Assembly: GCF_014518425.1 (NCBI RefSeq) | Contig: NZ_JACVCU010000002.1 | Coordinates: forward strand, 682,001-746,000 | DNA: 64,000 nt | Source: Terrabacter sp. MAHUQ-38 | Lineage (GTDB): Bacteria > Actinomycetota > Actinomycetes > Actinomycetales > Dermatophilaceae | Direction: 5' to 3' | In this document: piece after piece, positions 35,990 to 45,774 of the stretch | Numbering within the stretch: position 1 is the first letter of the stretch | Layout: each line of letters starts with the position of its first letter | Notes under the pieces: model-generated | Database searches by the model: none | Seen by the model: only the letters and a program-made list of their open reading frames with translations | What the model was told of the DNA's origin: nothing | Program-made: the position numbers and the translations under genes

Positions 35990-37045
35990 GTGGTGAGCGG
36001 ACAACCGGAGTTCGCCGGGCACATCGAGGTGCGCGGCCTGACGAAGCGCTTCGGCTCCTTCACCGCCGTGGACCACCTCGACTTCGACGTCGCCCCCGGC
36101 CGCGTGACGGGCTTCCTCGGCCCCAACGGCAGCGGCAAGACGACGACCCTGCGCATGCTCCTCGGCCTCGTCCGTGCGACGCACGGCACGGCCACGATCG
36201 ACGGCCACCGCTACGCCGACATCCCGAACCCGCTGACCGTCGTCGGGTCGGCCCTCGAGGCGACCAACTTCCACCCGGGCCGCACGGGACGCAACCACCT
36301 GCGGGTCCAGGCCGCCGTCGCCGGAGTGCCCGACCGGCGCGTCGACGAGCTGCTCGAGCTCGTGGGGATCCCGGCAGCGGCGCGCAAGCGGGCCGGCGGC
36401 TACTCGATGGGCATGCGCCAGCGCCTCGGGCTGGCCGCCGCCCTGCTCGGCGACCCGCGCGTCATCATCCTCGACGAGCCCGCCAACGGCCTCGACCCCG
36501 AGGGCATCCGCTGGCTGCGCGGCTTCCTGCGCCACCTCGCCGACGAGGGGCGCACGCTGCTCATCTCGAGCCACATGCTCTCCGAGGTCGAGCAGACCGT
36601 CGACGACGTCGTCATCATCGCCAACGGTCGCCGGGTCGCCCAGGGGACGGTGGCCGAGCTGCGCGGCAACCCCACGGCATTCGTCCGCACCTCCGACCCC
36701 GACCGCCTGGCCGATGCGCTGCGGCTGCGCGGCCTCACCGTCACGCCCAAGGGGCGCGGGCTGCAGGTGACCACCGAGGACCTCGCGGTCGTCGGCGACG
36801 TGGCGCACGCCAACGACGTCGCGATCCACGAGCTGCGCGGCGAGCAGACCCACCTCGAGGAGCTCTTCTTCCACCTCACGGAGAGCGAGGAGCACCGCAA
36901 CCGCAACCTCGGCATCGACCCTTCGCCTGACGGTCCGCTCGTCGACCTGCCGCCGCCCACGGGGGCGCCGCTCGACCCCGCCCTGCTCGCCGACCCCATG
37001 CCCGCCGTCCGGCACGCCACTGAGTCCCAGGAGGGCGCGCGATGA
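35990..37045 (+). CDS. ABC transporter ATP-binding protein
   Basis: 351-residue ATPase of an ABC-2 type exporter. The Walker A motif GPNGSGKTT is at 44-52, signature YSMGMRQRLGLA at about 140, and Walker B VIILDEPANGLDPEG at about 158. An H-loop (SSHMLSEVE) follows. The C-terminal 50 residues after FFHLTESEE are Pro-rich and variable. GTG at 35990 or the immediately following GTG at 35993; AGGGAG lies four or seven bases upstream. It overlaps the permease gene by ATGA. Substrate unknown; antibiotic or lipid export is typical of the family. Confidence 0.93.
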   Translation: MVSGQPEFAGHIEVRGLTKRFGSFTAVDHLDFDVAPGRVTGFLGPNGSGKTTTLRMLLGLVRATHGTATIDGHRYADIPNPLTVVGSALEATNFHPGRTGRNHLRVQAAVAGVPDRRVDELLELVGIPAAARKRAGGYSMGMRQRLGLAAALLGDPRVIILDEPANGLDPEGIRWLRGFLRHLADEGRTLLISSHMLSEVEQTVDDVVIIANGRRVAQGTVAELRGNPTAFVRTSDPDRLADALRLRGLTVTPKGRGLQVTTEDLAVVGDVAHANDVAIHELRGEQTHLEELFFHLTESEEHRNRNLGIDPSPDGPLVDLPPPTGAPLDPALLADPMPAVRHATESQEGAR

Positions 37046-37845
37046 CCGCGGCGGTGCGGGCCGAGCTCCGCAAGATCTTCACGACACGTCTGTGGTGGGG
37101 CATGGCCATCGCCGTCCTCGTCAGCGGGGCGGCGTTCGCGGTCCTCTTCGCGTTCGTGCTCACGAGCGACGCCGTGCAGGGTCCGCAGGGCGCGGCCGTC
37201 CCCAGCACCGACGTGGCTCTCGCGAAGGCCGTCTTCACCGGTGGCCTGCAGGTCGGCTACCTGCTCACCTTGGCCATCGGCGTCCTGACGATCGGCTCCG
37301 AGTACCGGCACCAGACGATCACCGGCACGTTCCTCGCGATCCCCCGCCGGGGCCGGGTCATGGCCGCGAAGGTCGTCACCCTCCTCGTGGTCGGTGCGTT
37401 CTACGGCGTGCTGTCGCTCGCGGGCGCGGTGGGCGCCGGCACGCTGGTGCTCACCTCCAAGGGCCACCACCCGTTCGCCGACCCGTCCGTCTGGCGCACC
37501 GTGGCACTGTCGCTCCTCGTCCTCGGCATGTGGGCGCTCATCGGCCTCGGCGCCGGCATCCTCATCCCCAACCAGGTGGCGGCCCTGCTCATCTCGGTGG
37601 CCGTCGCGTGGATCGTCGAGCCGGTCCTCGGCCTCGTGCTCGCCATCACCGACTGGGGCAAGAGCATCTCCCCGTACCTCCCGAGCCGCGCCACGAGCGC
37701 GATGCTCGACACCACCGGCGGCGGCTTCGACGGCCAGCCCATCGACCAGCTGTCCTGGTGGGCGGGCGCGCTCGTCCTCATGGCGTATGCGGCCGTGATG
37801 GCCGGTCTCGGCACGTGGCGGACCCTGCGCGCCGACATCAGCTGA
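37042..37845 (+). CDS. ABC-2 type transporter permease
   Basis: 267-residue membrane partner of the preceding ATPase, with six predicted helices (for example AIAVLVSGAAFAVLFAFVL and VVTLLVVGAFYGVLSLAGAV). The loop EYRHQTITGTFLAIPRRGRV between helices two and three is the typical coupling region of this family. It overlaps the ATPase stop by four bases and ends 146 bases before odhA. Confidence 0.88.
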   Translation: MTAAVRAELRKIFTTRLWWGMAIAVLVSGAAFAVLFAFVLTSDAVQGPQGAAVPSTDVALAKAVFTGGLQVGYLLTLAIGVLTIGSEYRHQTITGTFLAIPRRGRVMAAKVVTLLVVGAFYGVLSLAGAVGAGTLVLTSKGHHPFADPSVWRTVALSLLVLGMWALIGLGAGILIPNQVAALLISVAVAWIVEPVLGLVLAITDWGKSISPYLPSRATSAMLDTTGGGFDGQPIDQLSWWAGALVLMAYAAVMAGLGTWRTLRADIS

Positions 37846-37991
37846 CGCCTGCTCGATCAACGTGATGAAGGCCTCGTCGACAGGCCGGCTCGACATCCGA
37901 GCCGCCGTCCGGTATCGGGGTCTTCGGGGCTAGGCTTGACCCCTGTATACGCAAGGTCGCAACCAAGCCAAATGAAAGAGGCGCATTCGCC
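37846..37991 (+). promoter_or_regulatory. Upstream region of odhA
   Basis: 146 bases. AT-rich compared with its surroundings near 37930-37980, with TAGGCT (37931-37936), TTGACC (37935-37940) and TATACG (37946-37951). One of the two hexamers TAGGCT or TATACG is probably the -10 of odhA. AGAGG lies 12 bases before the GTG start. Confidence 0.4.
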
Positions 37992-40900
37992 GTGTCCGAT
38001 CAGTCCACGTCCGGTGACCCGATTGCTGCATTCGGTCCGAACGAATGGCTCGTCGACGAGCTCTACCAGCAGTTCCTGACCGACAAGTCGTCGGTGGACA
38101 AGGCCTGGTGGGGGTACTTCGAGGACTACCGACCGGGTGACGCCGACCCGAGCGGGGGCGCGAGCCGGGCGGCGACCGCCACCGCGTCGAAGACGACGAC
38201 CGGCACGACCTCCGCGCCTGCGGGCACACCTGCTGCCCCGGACGCCGCGGATGCCAACGGCTCCGCCAACGGCGCGCCCGCCCCGGCGGCGCCTCCTGCC
38301 GCCGCACCGAAGTCCCAGCCGGCAGCCGAGCCCAAGACGGAGGCCACGCTCCCGGCCGCCACCGAGGCGAAGGCCGAGCCCAAGCCTGAGCCCGAGCCCG
38401 AGCCCGAGCCCAAGCCGGCGACGAAGCCCGAACCGAAGGCCGAGCCGAAGAGCGAGCCCGTCGCCGAGGCGCCCAAGCCGCGCGACATCCCCGCCGTCAA
38501 GGGGACCGGCCCGGTCAACGAGGACGTCGTGACCCCGCTGCGCGGCGCGTCCTCGCGCGTCGTGTCCAACATGGAGGTCTCGCTCACCGTCCCGACGGCG
38601 ACGAGCGTTCGCGCCGTCCCTGCCAAGCTGCTCATCGACAACCGCGTCGTCATCAACAACCACCTCGCGCGCTCGCGCGGCGGCAAGGTCAGCTTCACGC
38701 ACATCATCGGCTACGCCATGGTCAAGGCCCTGGCGATCATGCCCGAGATGAACAACGGTTTCGCCGAGAAGGACGGCAAGCCCGCCCTCGTCCAGCCGGC
38801 CCACGTGAACTTCGGCCTCGCCATCGACCTGCAGAAGGACGACGGCAGCCGCACCCTCGTCGTGCCGTCGATCAAGTCGGCCGAGGAGATGGACTTCGTC
38901 CACTTCTGGACCGCCTACGAGGACATCGTCCGCAAAGCACGGGCCAACAAGCTGACGGTCGAGGACTTCCAGGGCACGACGATCTCGCTCACCAACCCCG
39001 GCGGCATCGGCACGGTCCACTCGGTGCCGCGCCTCATGAAGGGCCAGGGCGCCATCATCGGCGTCGGAGCCCTCGACTACCCCGCCGAGTGGCAGGGCGC
39101 CAGCACCGAGACGCTCAACCGGAACGCCGTGAGCAAGATCCTCACGATCACGTCGACCTACGACCACCGGATCATCCAGGGCGCCCAGAGCGGCGACTTC
39201 CTGCGGATCATCCACCAGCTGCTCCTCGGCGACAACCGCTTCTACGACGAGATCTTCGAGTCGCTGCGCATCCCCTACGAGCCGGTCCGATGGATGCAGG
39301 ACGTCGACTCCTCGCACGACGACGACATCAACAAGGTCGCCCGCGTCCAGGAGCTCATCCACGCCTACCGCGTCCGCGGCCACCTCATGGCCGACACCGA
39401 CCCGCTCGAGTACAAGCAGCGGCGTCACCACGACCTCGACGTCACGACTCACGGTCTGTCCCTGTGGGACCTCGACCGCACCTTCGCGACCGGCGGCTTC
39501 GGCGGCTACCCGTTCCTCAAGCTGCGCAAGATCCTCGGCATCCTGCGTGACTCGTACTGCCGCACGGTCGGCATCGAGTACATGCACATCCAGGACCCCG
39601 AGCAGCGCAAGTGGATCCAGAACAAGGTCGAGCGGCCCTACGAGAAGGCGAGCCGCGACGAGCAGAAGCGCATCATGCGCCGTCTCAACGCCGCCGAGGC
39701 CTTCGAGACGTTCCTGCAGACGAAGTTCGTCGGCCAGAAGCGCTTCTCGCTCGAGGGCGGCGAGTCCGTGATCGCGCTCCTCGACCGCATCCTGTGCCGC
39801 GCCGCGAGCGAGAAGCTCGACGAGGTCTGCATCGGCATGCCGCACCGCGGGCGCCTCAACGTGCTCGCCAACATCGCCGGCAAGTCCTACGGCCAGATCT
39901 TCCGCGAGTTCGAGGGCACCCAGGACCCCAAGTCGGTCCAGGGCTCCGGCGACGTGAAGTACCACCTCGGCACCGAGGGCGAGTTCGTCTCCGAGGACGG
40001 CAGCAAGACGAAGGTCTACCTCGCGGCCAACCCGTCGCACCTCGAGGCCGTCAACCCGGTGCTCGAGGGGATCGTCCGCGCCAAGCAGGACCGCCTCAAC
40101 CTCGCCGGCGAGTCGTTCACCGTGCTGCCCGTGCTCCTGCACGGCGACGCGGCGTTCGCAGGTCAGGGTGTCGTGGCCGAGACGCTCAACCTCTCGCAGC
40201 TGCGCGGCTACCGCACGGGCGGCACGATCCACGTCGTCATCAACAACCAGGTCGGCTTCACGACGTCGCCGAGCAGCTCGCGCTCCTCGGTCTACTCGAC
40301 CGACGTCGCCCGGATGATCCAGGCGCCGATCTTCCACGTCAACGGCGACGACCCGGAGGCGTGCGTCCGGGTGGCCGAGCTCGCCTACGAGTTCCGCCAG
40401 GAGTTCAACAAGGACGTCGTCGTCGACATGGTGTGCTACCGCCGCCGCGGTCACAACGAGGGTGACGACCCGTCGATGACGCAGCCGCTCATGTACAACC
40501 TCATCGAGGCCAAGCGCTCGGTCCGCAAGCTCTACACGGAGTCGCTCATCGGCCGCGGGGACATCAGCGTCGAGGACGCCGAGGCCGCGCTGCGCGACTA
40601 CCAGCAGCAGCTCGAGCGGGTCTTCGTCGAGACGCGCGAGGCGAAGAAGGCCTCCGCCGCTCCGGCGGGCCGGGCCACCGAGTCCGACGCACCGGACAAC
40701 GCAGGACTCGAGCGCCCGACCGCCCAGGTCCAGGACGACGAGGCCCCGGTCCGCTCGGCGACCGAGACGGGCGTCCCGGCCTCCGAGATCGTCCACATCG
40801 GCGAGACCTTCGCCAACCCGCCCCAGGGCTTCACGATCCACCCGAAGCTCAAGCAGCTCATGGACAAGCGCGCTCAGATGGTCCGCGAGGGCGGCATCGA

Positions 40901-41927
40901 CTGGCCGATGGCCGAGCTGCTCGCCTTCGGCACGCTCCTCAAGGAGGGCACGCCGATCCGCCTCGCCGGTCAGGACAGCCGCCGCGGCACGTTCGTGCAG
41001 CGTCATGCCGTTCTCATCGACAAGAACAACGCGGAGGAGTGGACCCCGCTGCTCTACCTCGGTGAGGGGCAGGCCCGTTTCTGGGTCTATGACTCCCTCC
41101 TGTCGGAGTACGCGGCGATGGGCTTCGAGTACGGCTACTCCGTCGAGCGCCCCGACGCGCTGGTCCTGTGGGAGGCGCAGTTCGGCGACTTCGCCAACGG
41201 TGCGCAGACGATCGTCGACGAGTTCATCAGCAGCTCCGAGCAGAAGTGGGGCCAGCGCAGCTCGGTCGTGCTCCTGCTCCCCCACGGCTACGAGGGCCAG
41301 GGTCCCGACCACAGCTCGGCGCGCATCGAGCGCTACCTGCAGCTGTGCGCCGAGAACAACATGACGGTCGCCTACCCGTCGACGGCAGCGAGCTACTTCC
41401 ACCTGCTGCGCCGCCAGGCGTACGCACGCCCGCGCACGCCGCTCATCGTCTTCACGCCGAAGTCGATGCTCCGCAGCAAGGCGGCGGCCAGCCCCGTCGA
41501 GGCGTTCACGCAGGGCGGTTTCCAGCCGGTCCTCAGCGACCACGAGGGCGTGACGAAGGACGTGACCCGCGTCCTGTTCGCCTCGGGCAAGGTCGTCCAC
41601 GAGCTCGACGCCGAGCGCGAGAAGCGTGGTGACACGTCCACGGCGATCGTCCGCGTCGAGCAGCTGTACCCGATCCCGGAGAAGGAGATCAAGCAGGCCG
41701 CGGCCAGCTACCCCGGGGCCGAGCTCGTCTGGGTGCAGGACGAGCCCCGTAACCAGGGCGCCTGGCCGCTCATGGCGCAGTGGCTGCACGAGGACCTCTG
41801 CGAGATGGGCGAGACCCGTCCGTGGCGCGTCGCGGCGCGCAAGGCGGCGGCCTCGCCCGCGACCGGCTCGTCGAAGAAGCACGCGCTCGAGCAGGCCGAG
41901 CTCATGGAGCGCGCGTTCGGTCGCTGA
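37992..41927 (+). CDS. odhA: Fused 2-oxoglutarate dehydrogenase E2/E1 component (OdhA/Kgd type)
   Basis: 1311-residue TCA-cycle enzyme that decarboxylates 2-oxoglutarate with thiamine diphosphate. The N-terminal helix [20 protein letters not shown] is followed by a Pro/Glu/Ala/Lys linker (about 55-165). An acyltransferase domain (about 180-425) ends in [15 protein letters not shown], the form typical of this actinobacterial fusion. The E1 part follows, with [14 protein letters not shown], the thiamine-binding [12 protein letters not shown] (about 717) and [17 protein letters not shown]. No lipoyl domain is present, as in the family, so lipoyl is supplied in trans. GTG start with AGAGG 12 bases upstream. 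Confidence 0.95.
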   Translation: MSDQSTSGDPIAAFGPNEWLVDELYQQFLTDKSSVDKAWWGYFEDYRPGDADPSGGASRAATATASKTTTGTTSAPAGTPAAPDAADANGSANGAPAPAAPPAAAPKSQPAAEPKTEATLPAATEAKAEPKPEPEPEPEPKPATKPEPKAEPKSEPVAEAPKPRDIPAVKGTGPVNEDVVTPLRGASSRVVSNMEVSLTVPTATSVRAVPAKLLIDNRVVINNHLARSRGGKVSFTHIIGYAMVKALAIMPEMNNGFAEKDGKPALVQPAHVNFGLAIDLQKDDGSRTLVVPSIKSAEEMDFVHFWTAYEDIVRKARANKLTVEDFQGTTISLTNPGGIGTVHSVPRLMKGQGAIIGVGALDYPAEWQGASTETLNRNAVSKILTITSTYDHRIIQGAQSGDFLRIIHQLLLGDNRFYDEIFESLRIPYEPVRWMQDVDSSHDDDINKVARVQELIHAYRVRGHLMADTDPLEYKQRRHHDLDVTTHGLSLWDLDRTFATGGFGGYPFLKLRKILGILRDSYCRTVGIEYMHIQDPEQRKWIQNKVERPYEKASRDEQKRIMRRLNAAEAFETFLQTKFVGQKRFSLEGGESVIALLDRILCRAASEKLDEVCIGMPHRGRLNVLANIAGKSYGQIFREFEGTQDPKSVQGSGDVKYHLGTEGEFVSEDGSKTKVYLAANPSHLEAVNPVLEGIVRAKQDRLNLAGESFTVLPVLLHGDAAFAGQGVVAETLNLSQLRGYRTGGTIHVVINNQVGFTTSPSSSRSSVYSTDVARMIQAPIFHVNGDDPEACVRVAELAYEFRQEFNKDVVVDMVCYRRRGHNEGDDPSMTQPLMYNLIEAKRSVRKLYTESLIGRGDISVEDAEAALRDYQQQLERVFVETREAKKASAAPAGRATESDAPDNAGLERPTAQVQDDEAPVRSATETGVPASEIVHIGETFANPPQGFTIHPKLKQLMDKRAQMVREGGIDWPMAELLAFGTLLKEGTPIRLAGQDSRRGTFVQRHAVLIDKNNAEEWTPLLYLGEGQARFWVYDSLLSEYAAMGFEYGYSVERPDALVLWEAQFGDFANGAQTIVDEFISSSEQKWGQRSSVVLLLPHGYEGQGPDHSSARIERYLQLCAENNMTVAYPSTAASYFHLLRRQAYARPRTPLIVFTPKSMLRSKAAASPVEAFTQGGFQPVLSDHEGVTKDVTRVLFASGKVVHELDAEREKRGDTSTAIVRVEQLYPIPEKEIKQAAASYPGAELVWVQDEPRNQGAWPLMAQWLHEDLCEMGETRPWRVAARKAAASPATGSSKKHALEQAELMERAFGR

Positions 41928-41956
41928 CCCCCGGGCCCTGAGCCCACCGGTTGCAC

Positions 41957-41991
41957 GCGAGGGACCCCGCCACCACGGCGGGGTCCCTCGC
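41957..41991 (+). terminator. Terminator of odhA
   Basis: Perfect 15-bp inverted repeat at 41957-41971 and 41977-41991 with a five-base loop, 30 bases after the odhA stop. No T-run follows, which is usual for GC-rich actinobacterial terminators. Confidence 0.8.
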
Positions 41992-42085
41992 TGCATGCGG
42001 CGGGCACGGGCACGTCCGCGGGCGGAGTGGCTTCTCCCCGGCCCGCCTTCGCAAACGCCACCCCGGCACGCGATAACCTCGCCAC

Positions 42086-42262
42086 GTGTACTTCACCGAC
42101 AGGGGCATCGAGGAGCTGGCGGCCCGTCGCGGCGAGGAGCAGGTCACCTTCGAGTGGCTCGCCGAGCAGCTGCGCACGTTCGTCGACCTCAACCCCGAGT
42201 TCGAGGTGCCGGTCGAGCGGCTCGCGACGTGGCTCGCCCGGCTGGACGACGACGAGGACTGA
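42086..42262 (+). CDS. Small conserved protein (DUF6104-like)
   Basis: 58-residue acidic helical protein beginning MYFTDRGIEELAARRGEEQV and ending in ARLDDDED, with the central block TFVDLNPEFEVPVERLATWL. I recognise it as a short actinobacterial family often found near odhA (DUF6104); function unknown. GTG start; TAACCT ends six bases before it, so the mRNA is probably leaderless. It is followed after four bases by an SGNH hydrolase. Confidence 0.75.
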   Translation: MYFTDRGIEELAARRGEEQVTFEWLAEQLRTFVDLNPEFEVPVERLATWLARLDDDED

Positions 42263-42266
42263 GCAC

Positions 42267-43097
42267 GTGAGCGACCGCAGCGACAACGCCGGGACCCAGG
42301 CCGAGGCCCCGAGGGCGCCCTACGGCGTGGGCCCCGCGTACCCCTCGTCCCACACCCAGTTCACGGACGAAGCACCCGGCAGGTATGCCGCCGCGCCCGT
42401 TCCCGAGCCCGCCCAGGCCCCCGCTCCTGCCCCGCCTGTCGCGCCCGCCACGGCCCCCGCCGAGCCGTACTACGCGCCGAGCGCCGAGTTCGCGGTGGCC
42501 GAGGGGGTGCGCGACGTCGGGATGGTCTTCGTCGGCGCCTCGATGACGGCCGGCTACGGCGATCCCAAGGGTCTGGGCTGGGTCGGACGCGTCGTCGCCC
42601 GCACCCAGCATCCCGACCTCGACCTGACGGCCTACAACCTCGGCGTCCGCGGCAACACGTCGGGCGACGTCGTGGCCCGCTGGGGCGCCGAGTGCCACCC
42701 GCGCTGGGCGGGGCGCAGCGAGCGCCGTCTGGTGCTCTCCGTGGGCACCAACGACCTCCTGTCCGGCATGACGATGGCCCGGTCGCGGCTCAACCTGGCC
42801 AACGTGCTCGACGAGGCGACCAACGCCGGCATCGGCGTCTTCGTGGTCGGCCTCACCCCGACCCTCGACGACGACCTCAACCGCCGCATCGAGGCCCTCG
42901 CCGAGGCGCAGGCCGACGTGTGCGCGCGGCGCGGCATCACCTACGTCGACTGCTACCGCCCGCTGGCCACACACGACCAGTGGATGGCCGACCTCGCCGC
43001 CAGCCCCGATCGGGCGCATCCCGGCCAGGCGGGCTACGGCCTCATCGCGTGGCTCGTGCTGCACAACGGCTGGAACGACTGGCTCTCGCTCAGCTGA
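42267..43097 (+). CDS. SGNH/GDSL-family hydrolase
   Basis: 276 residues. A disordered N-terminus of about 85 residues rich in Ala, Pro and Tyr is followed by an SGNH fold. Block I is FVGASMTAGYG (catalytic Ser), block II GVRGNTSGD, block III SVGTNDLLSG, and block V DRAHPGQAGY (Asp/His). Substrate is likely an ester. Block I has GAS instead of GDS. GTG start four bases after the DUF6104-like stop. It overlaps the convergent membrane gene by eight bases at the 3' ends. Confidence 0.82.
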   Translation: MSDRSDNAGTQAEAPRAPYGVGPAYPSSHTQFTDEAPGRYAAAPVPEPAQAPAPAPPVAPATAPAEPYYAPSAEFAVAEGVRDVGMVFVGASMTAGYGDPKGLGWVGRVVARTQHPDLDLTAYNLGVRGNTSGDVVARWGAECHPRWAGRSERRLVLSVGTNDLLSGMTMARSRLNLANVLDEATNAGIGVFVVGLTPTLDDDLNRRIEALAEAQADVCARRGITYVDCYRPLATHDQWMADLAASPDRAHPGQAGYGLIAWLVLHNGWNDWLSLS

Positions 43098-43506
43098 CGA
43101 CGTCACCGTCGGGGTCGGGCTCGTCCCGCCGCCCCGGTGCCGACAGGGCCGCGACGATGCTGGCCACCGCCACCGCGGCCACAGCGAGCGCGACGGGCGT
43201 GCGTCCGGACTCGTGGAGCGACCACGCGACGGGCAGCAGCAGGGCGTTCCAGAGCATCGTCGGAGTGCGCGGCCAGTCGGCCGCCCGGGCCCAGCCGCGC
43301 GCGAGCGCGAGCAGCGCGATCCCGAAGATGAGGATGAGGGCTCCGGAGGTCGCCGCGCGCGTCAGGTCGTCTGTGGCGCCCGTCACCATCTCGTAGACGT
43401 AGAAGACGGTGAAGCCGAGCAGAACGAGCGCCTCGAGGAGCGTGAGCAGCCCTGCGGCACGGTGGGATCCGCGCACCTCGCGGCTCGGAGAGGTCGGTTC
43501 GGTCAC
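43090..43506 (-). CDS. Four-helix membrane protein of unknown function
   Basis: 138 residues with four hydrophobic helices (GLLTLLEALVLLGFTVFYVY; ALILIFGIALLALARGW; a third around MLWNALLLPVAWSL; a fourth around VALAVAAVAVASIVAAL) and charged ends. It resembles common small actinobacterial membrane proteins without an assigned role. GTG at 43504-43506; TAGGCT (43513-43518) six bases upstream points to a leaderless transcript. Convergent with the SGNH gene. Confidence 0.7.
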   Translation of the reverse strand: MTEPTSPSREVRGSHRAAGLLTLLEALVLLGFTVFYVYEMVTGATDDLTRAATSGALILIFGIALLALARGWARAADWPRTPTMLWNALLLPVAWSLHESGRTPVALAVAAVAVASIVAALSAPGRRDEPDPDGDVVS

Positions 43507-43854
43507 CTCCGCAGCCTAGCGACGCAAGGGGCGTGGGCCGTCCAGGAGGTCCGAGGTGTCCGCGGACGGGACCGAGGTCTGGAACTGGGAGCCGTCTGCC
43601 GATAGACTCCATCCTTGGTGTGATCTGCGCCCAGGGCGTTGAACACGGACGTGGATGTCGATCACACTGGATCATGGCCCGCGACGCGTACGGAACCTTT
43701 TCGTGCGCGTTTCCGTTGGTCAGGGGGTCATCATCCGTGACCGCGCGACACCATGACCAGGCTCCGACAACGACGCTGGCGCCCGAGAACATGCACCGCG
43801 ACCGACAACCGGACGCTGGTGCCGAACCGACATACATGAAGGAGCACGATCCAC
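43507..43854 (+). promoter_or_regulatory. Long whiB1 upstream region with CRP-like half-sites
   Basis: 348 bases without a gene. TAGACT (43603-43608) is a good -10 and would give a leader of about 240 bases. GTGTGATC (43618-43625) and GATCACAC (43660-43667) form an 8-bp inverted repeat with a 34-base gap; each contains a CRP-type half-site. A second AT-rich patch is at about 43690-43715. GGAG lies ten bases before the whiB1 ATG. CRP control of whiB1 is known in Mycobacterium tuberculosis. Confidence 0.5.
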
Positions 43855-44103
43855 ATGGATTGGCGCGACCGCGCTGCCTGTTTGGATGCCGACCCCGAGC
43901 TGTTCTTCCCCATCGGGAACACCGGGCCGGCCATCCTGCAGATCGAGGAGGCGAAGGCCGTGTGCCGGACCTGTCCGGTAATCGACACGTGTCTCAAGTG
44001 GGCCCTCGAGACCGGCCAGGACGCCGGCGTGTGGGGTGGCCTCTCCGAGGACGAGCGTCGAGCCCTGAAGCGTCGTAACGCGCGGGCCCGTCGCGCTGGC
44101 TGA
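43855..44103 (+). CDS. whiB1: WhiB1-type iron-sulfur transcription regulator
   Basis: 82-residue Wbl protein. The four cluster-binding cysteines are Cys9, Cys37, Cys40 and Cys46 (CRTCP and DTC). The glycine-rich turn is GVWGGLSEDER, and the basic C-terminus is KRRNARARRAG. Length and motif match WhiB1, an essential nitric-oxide-responsive Wbl that binds the primary sigma factor in mycobacteria. Its neighbour pdtaS is convergent, the same arrangement as Rv3219 and Rv3220c. Upstream leader is unusually long. Confidence 0.95.
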   Translation: MDWRDRAACLDADPELFFPIGNTGPAILQIEEAKAVCRTCPVIDTCLKWALETGQDAGVWGGLSEDERRALKRRNARARRAG

Positions 44104-44122
44104 CCCGCACCACCCGACCGCG

Positions 44123-44154
44123 AGCCCGGTGACCAGCACGGTCGCCGGGCTTTT
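44123..44154 (+). terminator. Intrinsic terminator of whiB1
   Basis: 12-base arms AGCCCGGTGACC (44123-44134) and GGTCGCCGGGCT (44140-44151) with one G-U wobble and a five-base loop, followed by TTTT. A textbook intrinsic terminator 19 bases after the stop. Confidence 0.88.
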
Positions 44155-44204
44155 GGCTGCTCACGAGCCGCGCGGGGACGCGGGCGGATGCCGTGCGGCC
44201 GGCG

Positions 44205-45692
44205 TCAGTCGATCGGGCGCAGGCTCGCCGTGAACCTGGCGCGCGTGCCGTGCGGCACCACTGGTTCCCACGTGATGCGGCCCTGGAGGTCGCCCACGAG
44301 CGACTGGACGATCTGGGTGCCCAGGCCCGAGCCGGGGCGTCGGGCCGGGTCGATGCCCTTGCCATCGTCCTCGACCGAGACGACGAGCATGGGCTGACCG
44401 CGCTCGTCGGCGAGGCGCTCGATCCCGATCCGCACCTCTCCCCCGGCGTCGCCGAGGCCGTGCTCGATGGCGTTCTGGACGAGCTCGCTCATGATCATCG
44501 CCAGGGATGTCGCGTCCTCGGCGCGCAGTCGGCCGAACGAGCCGCTCGTGACGGTGTGGACCGGTGCGCCGTTGGCCGACACCTCGACGACGGCGCCCAG
44601 CCCACGCTGAGCGATCGCGTCGAAGTCGACGGTCTCGTCGAAGCCCTGGCTCAGCTGGTCGTGGACCATGGCAATCGTCCCGACCCGTCGCTCCGCCTCC
44701 GCGAGCGCCACCCTGGCCTCCCCCTCCGGCACTCGCCGGGCCTGCAGCCGCAAGAGCGCCGCGACCGACTGGAGGTTGTTCTTGACCCTGTGGTGGATCT
44801 CCCGGATCGTCGCGTCCTTCGTCATCAGCTCGCGCTCGCGGCGGCGCAGCTCGCCCACGTCACGCATGAGCACGATCGCGCCGAACCGCTGACCCGCCTC
44901 GGTGAGTGGGATCGCGCGCATCGAGACCGTCGTCCCGCCCGCGACGACCTCCGTGCGCCACGGCTGCCGGCCCGTGACGACGAGCGGCAGCCCCTCGTCG
45001 ACCGGGTACGACTCGCGCACGTTCTCGGTGACGATCTGCGCCAGGCTCACCCCGACCACCTCACCGAGGTGCCCGAGGCGGTGCAGGGCCGACACCGCAT
45101 TCGGGCTCGCGTACGTGACGATGCCGTCGACGTCGAGGCGGATGACGCCGTCACCGACGCGCGGCGCGCCACGCCGCAGGCCGGTCGGGGCGCTGCTGTG
45201 CGGGAACTCGCCGCCCGTGACCATCCGGCACAGGGCGTCAGCGGTCGCGAGGTAGGTCAGCTCGAGACGGCTGGGCGTCCGGGTGGTCCAGAGGTTCGTG
45301 TGCCGGGTCATCACCGCGACGACATGGCCGCCGCGCACGACGGGGATGTACTCCTCGCGCACGGACTGGTCCGGCCCGTGCTCGTGGGGAACGACAACCT
45401 GCCGCACGCGCAGGATGCGCTGCTCGGCCGACGCCTCGTCGAGCAGGTCGCGGGTGCGCCCGGGGTCGGCGACACGGCCGACCTGGTCCTCGACGAAGAC
45501 GAGCTGACCGGTGGTCGGCCGCACGTGGGCCATGGCCTCCCACCGGTCGCTGGTCGATCGGACCCACAGCACGAGGTCGGCGAACGAGAGGTCGGCGACG
45601 AGCTGCCAGTCACCGACGAGCAGGTGCAGCCACTCGACGTCGTGGTCGGGCAGGTCGGTCCGCCCCCGCAGGAGCTCGCTCAGAGTTGCCAC
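44205..45692 (-). CDS. pdtaS: PdtaS-type cytosolic sensor histidine kinase
   Basis: 495-residue soluble kinase. The N-terminal GAF-like domain (about 5-150; WLHLLVGDWQLVADLSFADL) and PAS domain (about 175-285; GVIRLDVDGIVTYASPNAVSAL) match PdtaS. The HisKA_2 domain has KDATIREIHHRVKNNLQSVAALLRLQ (His about 300), followed by an ATPase domain (MSELVQNAIEHGL, VEDDGKGIDP). In mycobacteria PdtaS signals to the RNA-binding antiterminator PdtaR and responds to nitric oxide and copper. PdtaR is not in this window. GTG start; TAGGCT (45699-45704) six bases upstream suggests leaderless transcription. Confidence 0.94.
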   Translation of the reverse strand: MATLSELLRGRTDLPDHDVEWLHLLVGDWQLVADLSFADLVLWVRSTSDRWEAMAHVRPTTGQLVFVEDQVGRVADPGRTRDLLDEASAEQRILRVRQVVVPHEHGPDQSVREEYIPVVRGGHVVAVMTRHTNLWTTRTPSRLELTYLATADALCRMVTGGEFPHSSAPTGLRRGAPRVGDGVIRLDVDGIVTYASPNAVSALHRLGHLGEVVGVSLAQIVTENVRESYPVDEGLPLVVTGRQPWRTEVVAGGTTVSMRAIPLTEAGQRFGAIVLMRDVGELRRRERELMTKDATIREIHHRVKNNLQSVAALLRLQARRVPEGEARVALAEAERRVGTIAMVHDQLSQGFDETVDFDAIAQRGLGAVVEVSANGAPVHTVTSGSFGRLRAEDATSLAMIMSELVQNAIEHGLGDAGGEVRIGIERLADERGQPMLVVSVEDDGKGIDPARRPGSGLGTQIVQSLVGDLQGRITWEPVVPHGTRARFTASLRPID

Positions 45693-45774
45693 GGTACGAG
45701 CCTATTGCGCGACCGCCCCGCACCCGGACGGTGTCCGGGAGCGGGGCGTGCGAGCTGATTCCGGTCGAGCCGTG

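Noticed and set aside
37857-41996. Minus-strand open frame of about 1379 codons opposite odhA
   Set aside because: Antisense shadow created by strong third-position GC bias; the translation is Val/Leu/Asp/Arg-rich without family motifs, while the plus strand is a clear OdhA.
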